A DNA stretch of 47,794 nucleotides from a virus. Each line of letters starts with the position of its first letter. Within the stretch, counting starts at the first letter, position 1. The position numbers were made by a program, and so were the translations under genes. Where the stretch lies: the IMG/VR virus record IMGVR_UViG_3300025769_000204, positions 1 through 47,794 of that record; one strand, given 5' to 3'. This document shows, in pieces, positions 1 to 9,500 of the stretch. The notes beneath the pieces are model-generated. The model was given only the letters and a program-made list of their open reading frames with translations, searched no databases and was not told the origin of the DNA.

Positions 1-1
1 A

Positions 2-2698
2 GAAGACATTGTAACAGACAACTTGAAGATTGCATTACACCATGGTGCCGTGCATTCTGCTAAAACAGATATAGGATATGAAATATCCAATGAGCATGTT
101 ACTACTGACTTGTTTTCCGGACACGACTTAACACTACTAGGTGACATTCATAAACCGGCTCAATTCTTAACTGAAACTATTGCATACCCTGGCTCACTTA
201 TACAACAAAATCATGGCGAAGCATTAGATCATGGAATACTTGTTTGGGATGTAGAAACAAGAAAAGCTGAATTTGTAGAAATACACAATGATTACGGATA
301 TGTAACTATAGAAACAGAAGGCTCTCAAATTGTCAAGTCACCACATCGTATGCCTAACAAGCCTAGAATAAGAATCAAGTTCAATGAAACCAGTGCAGCA
401 GATATGAAACGATTGGTTACTATGATTCGTAAAAAATACAATGTTCAAGATATTACCATACAACGAACCATATCTGCACAAAATAATGCTGAGTCTGGAA
501 CTATTACAATTGGCAATGTTCGAGACGTTGAATATCAAAATACATTATTAACTGACTTTATTAACACTAAATTTCCGCAAGCAACTACCGATGAGTTAGA
601 TGCAATAAGACATATTAATCGATCTATTAATTCTAAACTCCCAGCAGTTGAATCAGTACGTCATATAACATGGCATCCGGTATCATTCGAATTTGATAAT
701 ATGTTTTCATATGGAGAAGGTAACCGAGTAGACTTTAATAAAATGAGTGATGTGTGTGGTTTATTTGCTGCAAATACAAGTGGTAAGTCAAGTTTATTAG
801 ATGCTATAACATATACTATATTTGACAAATGTAGTAAAACAAGCAAAGCCCATGAAGTGTTAAACAATAAAAAGTCTGGATTTCGTGGAGTGTTTAAATT
901 TAAAATGAATGATGTTCTTTATACAATTGAACGTGTTGGTACTAAGAAAAAAGACAACCATGTAAAAGTAGACGTTAACTTTTATACTGAATCAGAAAAT
1001 TTAAATGGTGATGAGCGAAGTGATACAAATAAAAGTATACGTCGTTATTTAGGAACATACAATGATTTTATTTTAACTGCATTTTCACTTCAAGCAGATA
1101 ATAATAATTTTATAGAAAAGTCACAGCGAGAAAGAAAAGACTTATTATCTCAATTTTTAGACATCACGGTATTTGAACAACTTTATCATTTAGCAACAGA
1201 TGAAATAAAAGAAACAGCTGGTCGCCTTAAAGCATTTAAGAAAACTGATTTTGCAGAAACAATAACATCTGCAGACGCTGTTATTAATAACAATGAAAAA
1301 TTAATTGCTGACACTAACAAAAAAGAATCAGACAAACAAACTAAAAGAAATCAATTACAAGATTCTATAGTACAACTAATTGAAACAAAAAAACCTACAA
1401 GTTATGAAGGTGATGATATTAAAACGTTACAAGATACTGAAGTTGATTTAACTGAAAAAATAGAAAAGCTTCAAGAAACAATTGAAGAAACAGAACAAAC
1501 AATTTCAGAATATCAAGATAAAATTGATAATATAGAACAGACAATTGCAATACAAAATTACAATGTTGATAACTTAAAAGACAAAGACAAACAATTAACG
1601 GATACCGAATTTAAAATTGATGGTTTACGGGAAGAATTAAAAAAACAACAAAGAATAGTAAATGATAAGCAAACAAAAATTGAACATCTTGAGACGCACA
1701 AATATGACCCAAATTGTGAATACTGTGTGTCTAACGTTTTCGTGCAAGATGCAATACAAGCCAAGAACGACATTGATCAAGATAGAAAAGTATTAACAGG
1801 TATTGAAGATGATATCGAATTAAGTAAAAGTTTACAAGATAGTTTAACTGTATATAAAACGCAACTTAACGATTATAATACTGCAATCGATAATATCGAC
1901 ACATATAAAAATAAAATTGAAATTGCTGAGTTACAACTTCAGATTCATGAAAATGATCTGCAAACCAAAGAAACAGAATTAGAAAACAACATAGAAAGAC
2001 AAGAATCGTTTAAACGAAATGAGTCTGCTATTATTTGGAATAAAGATATTGATAAAAATATTAATGATTGTAAAGGTAAAATTGATACAATTTCTGGTCA
2101 AATAAAAACACTTCAAGATCAAATTAAAACCAATCATGGAGAAATACAAGTTGCTAAAACAAAAAAGAAAACAGCATTAGAGCAATTAGAAACATATCAG
2201 CAATTAGAAACAGAATATAAAGCATATGAATATTATTTAAAATCTGTTAAACGAGATGGTATTCCGTATGAATTAATATCCAAGGCAATTCCTAAAATAG
2301 AATCAGAAATAAACAATGTTTTAAATCAAGTAGTAGATTTTAACATGGTTATGAATACTGATGGTAAAAATATTAACGGATATATTATATATGATCAAGA
2401 CAATTATTGGCCATTAGAATTAACGAGCGGCATGGAAAGATTTATATCTAGTTTAGCAATACGCATAGCACTTATCAATGTTTCAGCATTACCACGTCCT
2501 AATTTTATAGCAATCGACGAAGGTTGGGGTAGTTTAGATGCAGAACATATTTCTGCAGTTGCAAATTTATTTGATTATTTTAGAACTAAATTTGATTTCT
2601 CAATTATTATATCTCACGTAGACACAATGAGAGATATGGTAGATAATTTAATTGAAGTAAATAAAAATGACGGATACAGCCAGATTCTTCATGTTTGA
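2..2698 (+). CDS. gp47-gp46 (Mre11-Rad50-like) fusion, 5' partial
   Basis: This is a DNA end-processing nuclease and ATPase of the SbcCD/Mre11-Rad50 type, used in recombination-dependent replication in T4. The frame is open from base 2, so the N-terminus lies outside the window; residues below are numbered from the TTG at 23. Residues about 1-80 match the end of an Mre11/gp47 phosphoesterase (LGDIHKP, then AYPGSLIQQ). The Rad50/gp46 half starts near residue 214, with a P-loop AANTSGKSS (about 249-257), long coiled coils, a zinc hook C565-EY-C568, an ABC signature-like TSGMERF, Walker B FIAIDE (D832, E833) and an H-loop SH (864-865). T4 encodes gp47 and gp46 as separate genes; here no stop or restart separates them. 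The first His of the usual GHxH motif is Asp (GDIH). Family assignment is secure; the functional consequence of the fusion is inference. Confidence 0.88.
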   Translation, partial: EDIVTDNLKIALHHGAVHSAKTDIGYEISNEHVTTDLFSGHDLTLLGDIHKPAQFLTETIAYPGSLIQQNHGEALDHGILVWDVETRKAEFVEIHNDYGYVTIETEGSQIVKSPHRMPNKPRIRIKFNETSAADMKRLVTMIRKKYNVQDITIQRTISAQNNAESGTITIGNVRDVEYQNTLLTDFINTKFPQATTDELDAIRHINRSINSKLPAVESVRHITWHPVSFEFDNMFSYGEGNRVDFNKMSDVCGLFAANTSGKSSLLDAITYTIFDKCSKTSKAHEVLNNKKSGFRGVFKFKMNDVLYTIERVGTKKKDNHVKVDVNFYTESENLNGDERSDTNKSIRRYLGTYNDFILTAFSLQADNNNFIEKSQRERKDLLSQFLDITVFEQLYHLATDEIKETAGRLKAFKKTDFAETITSADAVINNNEKLIADTNKKESDKQTKRNQLQDSIVQLIETKKPTSYEGDDIKTLQDTEVDLTEKIEKLQETIEETEQTISEYQDKIDNIEQTIAIQNYNVDNLKDKDKQLTDTEFKIDGLREELKKQQRIVNDKQTKIEHLETHKYDPNCEYCVSNVFVQDAIQAKNDIDQDRKVLTGIEDDIELSKSLQDSLTVYKTQLNDYNTAIDNIDTYKNKIEIAELQLQIHENDLQTKETELENNIERQESFKRNESAIIWNKDIDKNINDCKGKIDTISGQIKTLQDQIKTNHGEIQVAKTKKKTALEQLETYQQLETEYKAYEYYLKSVKRDGIPYELISKAIPKIESEINNVLNQVVDFNMVMNTDGKNINGYIIYDQDNYWPLELTSGMERFISSLAIRIALINVSALPRPNFIAIDEGWGSLDAEHISAVANLFDYFRTKFDFSIIISHVDTMRDMVDNLIEVNKNDGYSQILHV

Positions 2699-2706
2699 TA
2701 TTTATA
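2698..2706 (+). promoter_or_regulatory. ATATTTATA late-promoter-like motif
   Basis: An exact ATATTTATA followed by TAAAAA sits 18 nt before the ATG of the fibre gene at 2725 and overlaps the stop codon of the preceding gene. It belongs to a family repeated across the window; promoter function is inferred from position only. Confidence 0.6.
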
Positions 2707-2724
2707 TAAAAAGTGTAATTATCA

Positions 2725-5436
2725 ATGGAACGCAAACAAGCAGTCTATAAAGGTTTAGAATTTATTCCAGTTTTATATGAAGATGATTCATTAACATCTC
2801 CAGACTATTTTCAGATATCCGAATTTCCATTACGACTTACTGCTGGTAAAAATCTTTTTAAACTTCGAGGTCATCCTACTAATTTACGAGTTGGTGGTGC
2901 ACTAGGAATTGAAGTATTAGATTATAACGGTGATCCTATATATACTGAAGTAGTAGATTATATTGACGAAGATAAAAGTCGTGTTATAGCAATTTATATA
3001 TATGAAGACACATCACCTGGAGATTGTACTATTACCTTAGTAGCTGAAGCTACAACAATCGAAAATAATCCAGTGCCGATTGATTGGCAAGGCAAAGTAA
3101 ATTTAAGATGGAAGCGCACAGTACCTGTAAACCCAATGGTAGCAAACGTTTCTGAAATAATATTTGATAAATTACCCGTAGTAACAGTTCAAGAACAAAT
3201 TGGAGTTCAATTAGATCGACAATATGCTACAACCCAATTTCCTACTTATAACACCGGGACTGTTCGTTTCTTTTCACAAAACGGACAACCAGCTATTGAA
3301 TTAACCGGCGGAGAATTTGAATCTGATATGAAAACTGGAACTATTACTGTTTCGTCGCCTACAAATCCTACGCCTACACCTGCGTATCCGATTGTTAGCA
3401 CACCTTATGTGTCTACAATTAAAAAGATATTAACTCCAACTACTGCATTGTTAGATCAAGACTATACGGTGTATAGTAGCGAAAGTATATTTCCACACAC
3501 ATACAATGAATTTGAAAATAGTTCATATTCGTTATCATATGAATCTACTCCAGTATATATAGAAACTGAAAACTCACAATCATTTGCATATATACAAATA
3601 GAAGGATTAGAACCAGCTACTGGTGATGTTAGTCGAACTAAGGTTTATACTAATAATAAAGGAACAGTTGGCACATGGGAATTAGTTAATGATGTAGAAT
3701 TAGAAGAAACAGAAATATTTGTACCTAGCACATCATCATTATTACCAGACGTTAGCATTGGAACATTTGTAACACAGAGCACTATTGATACATATTGGGA
3801 AGCACATTCATATCAAGGAAAATCAGAAGGCACTGCTCCAACATTAACATGGACTACTGAATCATTAGATCGAGCTACATTAATAGATAGTTCTATAGAC
3901 ATAACTGCAAATAATAGCGTATTAACATTTCAAAATAAAGATGCATATAAAGGTGTATTTATTGCTACGAGTTCATATAAAGTAACATTAGATGCATTAG
4001 GAACTCGTAGCAGTGTTAGTAGTAACAATGATCCGGTAATTAGTATTTATATATCCGGAAGTGCATTTGATTATGATACTACAGATTTATTTAATCAAGA
4101 TTTACCAAAAACATTAGGAAAACGAATTGGTGAGCTTCGTGTTACTGGAGACTCTCAAAGATTTGATGACGAAACATTTAGTTTTGAAACTAATAGTGCA
4201 GGCCATGGAAGTATAATATTAGTAGTAGAAAGTGGAATTTGGCAAGTTGCTGATATTCGAACTACAACAGACAATGATGCAGGATATACTCCAAATTATA
4301 CCAGGATAAAAACATTTGTAGAAACTACACATAAAATAGACAATCAAATATCTTTTAAAGTAGAATATTACAATGTAGACGGTGTAGCTAGTAAACAAAT
4401 AACATATGTATATGATAAGAATTGGGAAGGCGGAAATCGTTATGTAGACGGTGATTTTTCAATGCTTACTGGATCTTTATATGTAGCAGATTCATTAAAT
4501 AGTGGTGTAGCTATAACTGGTAATAGTGGTACGGGATTTGTTAGATCATTGGGATATGATGGGTTTGAATCTGGATATCCCGGATTTTTATTGTGGAGTG
4601 GATCTGCACTACCTGGTTTTAATACTAAAGGCGGAGTTCCATATAGTGGTGTAGGATTAGAATTATATTTAGATAATAATAGTTATTTTAGATATTCTAC
4701 TACAGATGATGAAATATATATAGCAACACAAAATTTCTTTTTAGGAGATCCAAATACTGCGTTTATAAGTGGTAGTGATAGCAACATAGAAATATCTGCA
4801 AGTGGATTTCATTTAACACCAGAAGGAGATGTTACTGCATCTAGCTTTATCGCTCAGCAAGGAGGAAACACATTATTTGATAGTAACAATGAATTTGTAG
4901 ATGGAAAAAATATAGGCCGAGTAGTTTATTTTGATAGAGATGAATTTACACATACCGGAAATATTGGAACAAGTGGAGGAACTCCAGTAACGGCATCGGT
5001 ATTTGAAACGTTTATACTACCTGGAGAAACAAGAATGCAATTATCATGTATGCTTGAATTTAGGAACTCAGCTGGGTCAAATAAAAGTTTACAAACAGCT
5101 GTATATATACAATCTGCTAGCTATACATCATCAATATCAGATGATACTGCAGATCATTACGATTCTTGGAGTAATTCTACTTTATTAAGTACTACAACAT
5201 TATTATCAGTGATTGGAGCTGGAGATACCGGATCGACTGGTCGTACTACTGAACTCGTTACGGGAAATAATTTAGATAATTTTCAAGGTACATTTGTTAA
5301 AGTTTTTTTAATAGTACAACATCCAGGCGCAGGACACCTAGATTCATTATTAAAAATGAAAAATTTTGTATTTAGAACAAGTAGAACAGTTGGTGGAGCA
5401 ACAACGCCACCTTTAGCACCACTACCACCAGGATAA
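2725..5436 (+). CDS. Large tail-fibre-like structural protein
   Basis: A 903-residue protein rich in Ser, Thr, Gly and Asn, with the composition and beta-rich repetitive look of phage fibres or baseplate-attached adhesins. About residues 1-130 look like a compact head domain. A Thr/Pro linker (PTNPTPTPAYP) follows near residue 215. Around residues 690-720 the phrase GFHLTPEGDVTASSF resembles the repeat style of phage fibre shafts, and the protein ends in a Pro-rich tail (PPLAPLPPG). It has no Shine-Dalgarno sequence; the ATG was chosen because it follows the promoter-like motif by 18 nt. It sits between recombination and nucleotidyltransferase genes, away from the main adhesin cassette at 24-31 kb. 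Exact role and receptor are unknown. Confidence 0.6.
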   Translation: MERKQAVYKGLEFIPVLYEDDSLTSPDYFQISEFPLRLTAGKNLFKLRGHPTNLRVGGALGIEVLDYNGDPIYTEVVDYIDEDKSRVIAIYIYEDTSPGDCTITLVAEATTIENNPVPIDWQGKVNLRWKRTVPVNPMVANVSEIIFDKLPVVTVQEQIGVQLDRQYATTQFPTYNTGTVRFFSQNGQPAIELTGGEFESDMKTGTITVSSPTNPTPTPAYPIVSTPYVSTIKKILTPTTALLDQDYTVYSSESIFPHTYNEFENSSYSLSYESTPVYIETENSQSFAYIQIEGLEPATGDVSRTKVYTNNKGTVGTWELVNDVELEETEIFVPSTSSLLPDVSIGTFVTQSTIDTYWEAHSYQGKSEGTAPTLTWTTESLDRATLIDSSIDITANNSVLTFQNKDAYKGVFIATSSYKVTLDALGTRSSVSSNNDPVISIYISGSAFDYDTTDLFNQDLPKTLGKRIGELRVTGDSQRFDDETFSFETNSAGHGSIILVVESGIWQVADIRTTTDNDAGYTPNYTRIKTFVETTHKIDNQISFKVEYYNVDGVASKQITYVYDKNWEGGNRYVDGDFSMLTGSLYVADSLNSGVAITGNSGTGFVRSLGYDGFESGYPGFLLWSGSALPGFNTKGGVPYSGVGLELYLDNNSYFRYSTTDDEIYIATQNFFLGDPNTAFISGSDSNIEISASGFHLTPEGDVTASSFIAQQGGNTLFDSNNEFVDGKNIGRVVYFDRDEFTHTGNIGTSGGTPVTASVFETFILPGETRMQLSCMLEFRNSAGSNKSLQTAVYIQSASYTSSISDDTADHYDSWSNSTLLSTTTLLSVIGAGDTGSTGRTTELVTGNNLDNFQGTFVKVFLIVQHPGAGHLDSLLKMKNFVFRTSRTVGGATTPPLAPLPPG

Positions 5437-5447
5437 TTTAATTAAAC

Positions 5448-5456
5448 ATATTTATA
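5448..5456 (+). promoter_or_regulatory. ATATTTATA motif abutting a start codon
   Basis: An exact ATATTTATA ends only 4 nt before the ATG at 5461. If this is a -10-type element, transcription would start at or inside the start codon, implying a leaderless message. Confidence 0.55.
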
Positions 5457-5460
5457 TAAA

Positions 5461-7923
5461 ATGAATAAAACTACAGTACTTTTTCCAGGCGGGTTTAAAC
5501 CATTAACAGGTGCCCATTTAACATTAGCACAACGCTATGCAAATTCTTCCAATGTAGAACGAGTAATAATGCTCATCGGTCCAAAAGAACGAGATGGGGT
5601 AAGTCGTCAAGACAGCGAAGAAATATTTCGATTAATTAACACTAATCCTAAAATAGAAATACGTCCTACAGACTTTAACAGTCCAATAATGGCTGCGTAT
5701 GAATTTTTATTTGCACTGCCAGAAGATGATATGGGAACATATGCAATGGCTGCATCTAAAAAAGGAGATGATTACGCTAGGACATTGAGTTTTGCAGGAA
5801 ACGTAGAAAAATATAAAACTGTCGGAGACAAAAAAGGCAGAAAAATCCCGGCCGGCGTAGAAGTGAATCCATTAGAGATAGATGTTGAACCATTAACATA
5901 TAGTAACGGCGATCCTATTTCAGCCAGCACTATACGACAAGCAATTGCTAATAATGACTATGAAACATTTGCAGCATCATATCCTGGAACAAAAGAAGCC
6001 GTTCTTAAAAATATATGGCAAATGCTAACCGGAGTGCAGGAGTCAATATTTAGCAAATCGTGGTGGGGCAATCAATTAGCAGAAGATATAGACGAAGTAG
6101 CAGAAGGATATCAAACTCCTAAATTAGCTCGAGCTCACGATAAAAAAATAAAAAAACTAAGAAAACATTTAGATCGAAGTCGCGGAGAAGAATTTGTATA
6201 TGATTTTGCTAATTTTGGTAAAACTGTGTTTGGTGCACCATTATATGAAAATTATATTACGCGTGACGAATTAAAATCTATAGAACCAACCGTAGACAGA
6301 TTCTTTAAGCGTTACGGTATTGATGTAGACTTTCAAGGATATGCAACGCATTTTATGGACCGATTAAATGATCCTAGAAATGAAGGAACAATTACACTTG
6401 ACGATTTAGAAAATTTATTTTTAGATTTATCATCAGAGTATGGCGAAGAAATAGTCCAACAAGTAATGAGAGGCAATCCATCAGCAGTAACATCAGACTA
6501 TCAATTTGACGTTCCCATTCATATGCCATTTCAATTACATTTTGATCAGAGTTTAGGACAAATAAAATTGATTCCTAGAACAGTTAAATCACAACGACGT
6601 CCATGGAGATCAAATAATCCGTCTGATAAAATATATACAATAGAAAATGTATTAACAGAAGGCGGCGCAGCAGGACATATGAATCATCCTTATGACTCTC
6701 ATGGATTAACTTTCAATGACATGAAAGAAATAGTATCCAGAGCATTAGAAGGACGACTTGACATGGAAGAAGCCGTTACTGAAAAGACAGACGGACAGAA
6801 CATTCAAGTAACTTGGAAAAACGGACAACCAGGTTTTGCTAGGGGAATAAAAACTAGAAAAGATCCATTAACACCTGCAGAAATTGTTGCTGAATTTGAA
6901 GCAAAATATCAAAAGTCAGTTGAAGCTAATGGAGTTAAAGGGGCAGAAGGATATAAATTAGTAGTAGACGCATTTCGTGCAACAGCAGAAGATTTAACGG
7001 CATCTTTAAGCAAATTATCTAAAGAGACACTTATGCGTATATTTAAAAACGGTAAAGTGTTTGCAAACATGGAAATTATATATCCTGCTACTACCAATGT
7101 TATTGCTTATGAGCAAGCAGTGCTTCAATTTCATAATCTAGTTGAATATGACGAAAATGGAAAAGTAGTAGAAACAGATGTAACTGGTGGCACTATGCTT
7201 CAACAAGTAATACAAGATGCTAATGCACATATGCAAAAGACATTTTCATTTATTCCGCCTAACAAATTAAAATTGGGTCGTATAGAAGATTTTGAAGATC
7301 AACAAGCAGCATTCTTTGCTGAAATAGATAGTTTAAAAAATCAATTTGGTCTTAAAGAAACTGATCGTGTATCTGAATATCACAGAGCATGGTGGAAAGA
7401 CGTCGTACGAGAAAAAGCATATCAATTAGATTATGCTATACCACAAGATGTATTAGAAATACTAACTAACCGTTGGGCATTCAATGATAAGTCTACAAGA
7501 ATAAATAACGTAGTTAAAATGATAGACAATGAATCTTTTTCTGCATGGGTTTCGGCCTTTGATAAAAAAGATTTTAAAGCATACCAAAAACAAAATATAG
7601 AACCTTTTGAATCTATATTTTTAAAACTTGGTGCGGTAGTGTTAAAAAACATAAAAAACTATTTAGCAGTTAGTCCAGATAAAGCAGTTCGTCAAATTAA
7701 AAAAGACTTGATGTCATTGATTAAAGACTTACAAACATCAGATAATCCTGACACACTTAAAAAATTAGAAACACAATTAAAAAAAATAGAACGAATAGGT
7801 GGCTTTGATACTATAGTACCAATTGAAGGTATTGTATTTACATATGGTGGTAACACATATAAGCTAACAGGTTCATTTGCTCCAGTAAATCAGATACTAG
7901 GAGTGTTAAAATACGCAAGGTAA
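5461..7923 (+). CDS. NMN/cytidylyltransferase-like domain fused to KxDG ligase-like nucleotidyltransferase
   Basis: Two nucleotide-transfer domains lie in one 820-residue chain. Residues about 1-190 are an HxGH-type nucleotidyltransferase (NMN adenylyl- or cytidylyltransferase fold): GGFKPLTGAH at 10-19 supplies the T/HxGH motif and ISASTIR at 153-159 the ISxTxxR motif. Residues about 200-400 are a helical, charged region I do not recognise. From about 410 there is a covalent nucleotidyltransferase of the DNA/RNA ligase superfamily: motif I K442-TDG, a motif III-like NMEIIYP around E538, motif IV EGIVF at 789-793 and a motif V-like YKLTG with K801. K442 is the predicted adenylylated lysine. 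The start is fixed because the GGFKP strand needs this Met. Substrates cannot be read from sequence: NAD salvage plus nucleic-acid sealing is one possibility, RNA-end repair another. Confidence 0.75.
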   Translation: MNKTTVLFPGGFKPLTGAHLTLAQRYANSSNVERVIMLIGPKERDGVSRQDSEEIFRLINTNPKIEIRPTDFNSPIMAAYEFLFALPEDDMGTYAMAASKKGDDYARTLSFAGNVEKYKTVGDKKGRKIPAGVEVNPLEIDVEPLTYSNGDPISASTIRQAIANNDYETFAASYPGTKEAVLKNIWQMLTGVQESIFSKSWWGNQLAEDIDEVAEGYQTPKLARAHDKKIKKLRKHLDRSRGEEFVYDFANFGKTVFGAPLYENYITRDELKSIEPTVDRFFKRYGIDVDFQGYATHFMDRLNDPRNEGTITLDDLENLFLDLSSEYGEEIVQQVMRGNPSAVTSDYQFDVPIHMPFQLHFDQSLGQIKLIPRTVKSQRRPWRSNNPSDKIYTIENVLTEGGAAGHMNHPYDSHGLTFNDMKEIVSRALEGRLDMEEAVTEKTDGQNIQVTWKNGQPGFARGIKTRKDPLTPAEIVAEFEAKYQKSVEANGVKGAEGYKLVVDAFRATAEDLTASLSKLSKETLMRIFKNGKVFANMEIIYPATTNVIAYEQAVLQFHNLVEYDENGKVVETDVTGGTMLQQVIQDANAHMQKTFSFIPPNKLKLGRIEDFEDQQAAFFAEIDSLKNQFGLKETDRVSEYHRAWWKDVVREKAYQLDYAIPQDVLEILTNRWAFNDKSTRINNVVKMIDNESFSAWVSAFDKKDFKAYQKQNIEPFESIFLKLGAVVLKNIKNYLAVSPDKAVRQIKKDLMSLIKDLQTSDNPDTLKKLETQLKKIERIGGFDTIVPIEGIVFTYGGNTYKLTGSFAPVNQILGVLKYAR

Positions 7924-7931
7924 TATTTATA
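7923..7931 (+). promoter_or_regulatory. ATATTTATA late-promoter-like motif
   Basis: An exact ATATTTATA overlaps the last base of the previous stop codon and lies 20 nt before the ATG at 7952. Confidence 0.58.
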
Positions 7932-7951
7932 TTAAATAAACGGATAAAAGC

Positions 7952-8824
7952 ATGGCAAAAAACGAAACAAAGCATAAAAGCAAATACACTGCGCCTAAAG
8001 ATATGGCAAAGTCTCAAAAACCAGAAGTACGGTCTGATCTTAAAGATTATATTAAAGACATAGTTAGAGACTGTATGTGGGAAGTTTCTGGAGAAATTCA
8101 ACCAGGTATTAGAAAAGATGATAAATGGGATAAAGACGCAAAATCATATCCATTTGTTCACAACAATGCAGACGGAAAAGATGAAGCTCCAGACATGGTT
8201 CCAGATCGCAAAGATGCTGACAATGCATATCCGATTAAAATGATGCAAGATGGCGATCCTAAAATGGCAGCACATGCAAAAAAAGCTTTTGAAAAAAATA
8301 TTGAAAAAGACACAGAAGATTATTTAGAAGCCATGGCTCAACGTAACACCGGTGAAAAATTAAAAGAAGATATTAAAAAATTATCTGAATCACAAAAAGA
8401 GCAACTCGTACGAAAGTATATACGAAATAAAATTGTTAAAGTATTACAAGAACAAACTGAAATAGAGCCAACCGAAATGCCTGGTGCAGAAACGCCACCT
8501 GCCGAAGCACCTGCAGCCGAAGCACCAGCAGCTGAAGCACCACCTGCTCCTGAAGTCGAAGCCGACCCAGAAATTGACAGTGAAGATGCAAAAAAAGAAA
8601 AATTAAAAAACATACAAAAGTCTCCGGAATATTTTAAAGATTATTTAGAAATACACAAAGACAGTATGAATATACCTAAATTAATAAAAGTTGGTCTCGA
8701 TCCATTACTAGACACATTACAATCATTAGATGGAGATCAGAAGAAATTAGCAATGCGAATGATAATGCAGACTGTAGCTCGTTCTAAACAAGATTATGCT
8801 GCAGCTGATTTAGAAATAACATAA
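7952..8824 (+). CDS. Unknown acidic protein with Pro/Ala/Glu linker
   Basis: A 290-residue protein I do not recognise. The N-terminus is Lys-rich and polar. Residues about 171-208 form a low-complexity Pro-Ala-Glu segment (repeats of PAAEA and PAEAP) that looks like a flexible tether between two helical, charged parts. The C-terminal 80 residues are predicted helical by eye. There is no signal peptide or membrane segment. It is the first gene of a run (7952, 8832, 9478, 9825, 10205) ending in the large terminase and is preceded by a promoter-like motif. A structural or scaffold-associated role is possible but unsupported. Confidence 0.6.
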   Translation: MAKNETKHKSKYTAPKDMAKSQKPEVRSDLKDYIKDIVRDCMWEVSGEIQPGIRKDDKWDKDAKSYPFVHNNADGKDEAPDMVPDRKDADNAYPIKMMQDGDPKMAAHAKKAFEKNIEKDTEDYLEAMAQRNTGEKLKEDIKKLSESQKEQLVRKYIRNKIVKVLQEQTEIEPTEMPGAETPPAEAPAAEAPAAEAPPAPEVEADPEIDSEDAKKEKLKNIQKSPEYFKDYLEIHKDSMNIPKLIKVGLDPLLDTLQSLDGDQKKLAMRMIMQTVARSKQDYAAADLEIT

Positions 8825-8831
8825 AAAACAT

Positions 8832-9500
8832 ATGGGAAAAAATAAGTTACAAAACATCAAAGCTATCGAAAAAATGCTCGATGGCACACACAAGTTTCAA
8901 ACCAAAAAAACTATAGGATTTAGTGATACTGAGTCAACGTCTAAACAAAATGAACGACATGAAATTGGGGACATTTGGGAAGACGTCGATGCTAATGGCA
9001 ATATATATGTCATAGAACAACACGATGGATTTCGAACACGTAAACCAAAAAATTCTGAAGTATTAAGTGAAGTTCGAGAAGAATTGAGATCATTTGCAAA
9101 TTGTCCAAAAGAAACATGCACTTGTGATCCAACATATCATCTCAACAAAAAAATGAGAGCTATACACGGAATGTGTTTTGATTGTGTTATTGACATGGAA
9201 CATGAACTTAAAAAACAAGGAAAGTTTGAAAATTATGCTCGAGAAAAAATGCGAGCTAATGCATTAGCATGGTTACAAAAAGCAGAACAAGACGTTGATA
9301 TGCTCCGTGAGGCATATACTAAAGCATCTAAACTAGTTATCAATGGTCAAGGTGATACCGAGTCATGGGCAGCACAGATGACGCCAGAAGAGTTCGAAGA
9401 AAAAGTTACAAACGGATTTGAAAAATACAAAGAAGATTTTTTAAATAAATTAGATAAACACACAAACGGAGAAAATAATGAAAATTTGGAACAAGATTAA
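8832..9500 (+). CDS. Unknown protein with Cys cluster, possible zinc binding
   Basis: A 222-residue protein of unknown function. Its centre carries C91-x4-C96-x-C98 and, 16 residues on, C115-FD-C118, with His nearby: a plausible zinc site that may tie two short loops together. The flanking sequence is helical and charged, and the C-terminal 80 residues are rich in Glu and Lys. It starts 7 nt after the previous stop, and its own stop lies 23 nt inside the next gene, so the run is probably co-translated. It lacks the spacing of known phage zinc-finger regulators. Confidence 0.62.
   Translation: MGKNKLQNIKAIEKMLDGTHKFQTKKTIGFSDTESTSKQNERHEIGDIWEDVDANGNIYVIEQHDGFRTRKPKNSEVLSEVREELRSFANCPKETCTCDPTYHLNKKMRAIHGMCFDCVIDMEHELKKQGKFENYAREKMRANALAWLQKAEQDVDMLREAYTKASKLVINGQGDTESWAAQMTPEEFEEKVTNGFEKYKEDFLNKLDKHTNGENNENLEQD

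Noticed and set aside
5003-5188. 61-codon + strand ORF inside the fibre gene
   Set aside because: It is a shadow frame with no support; its Tyr/Ile-rich translation reflects the AT-rich codons of the real gene.
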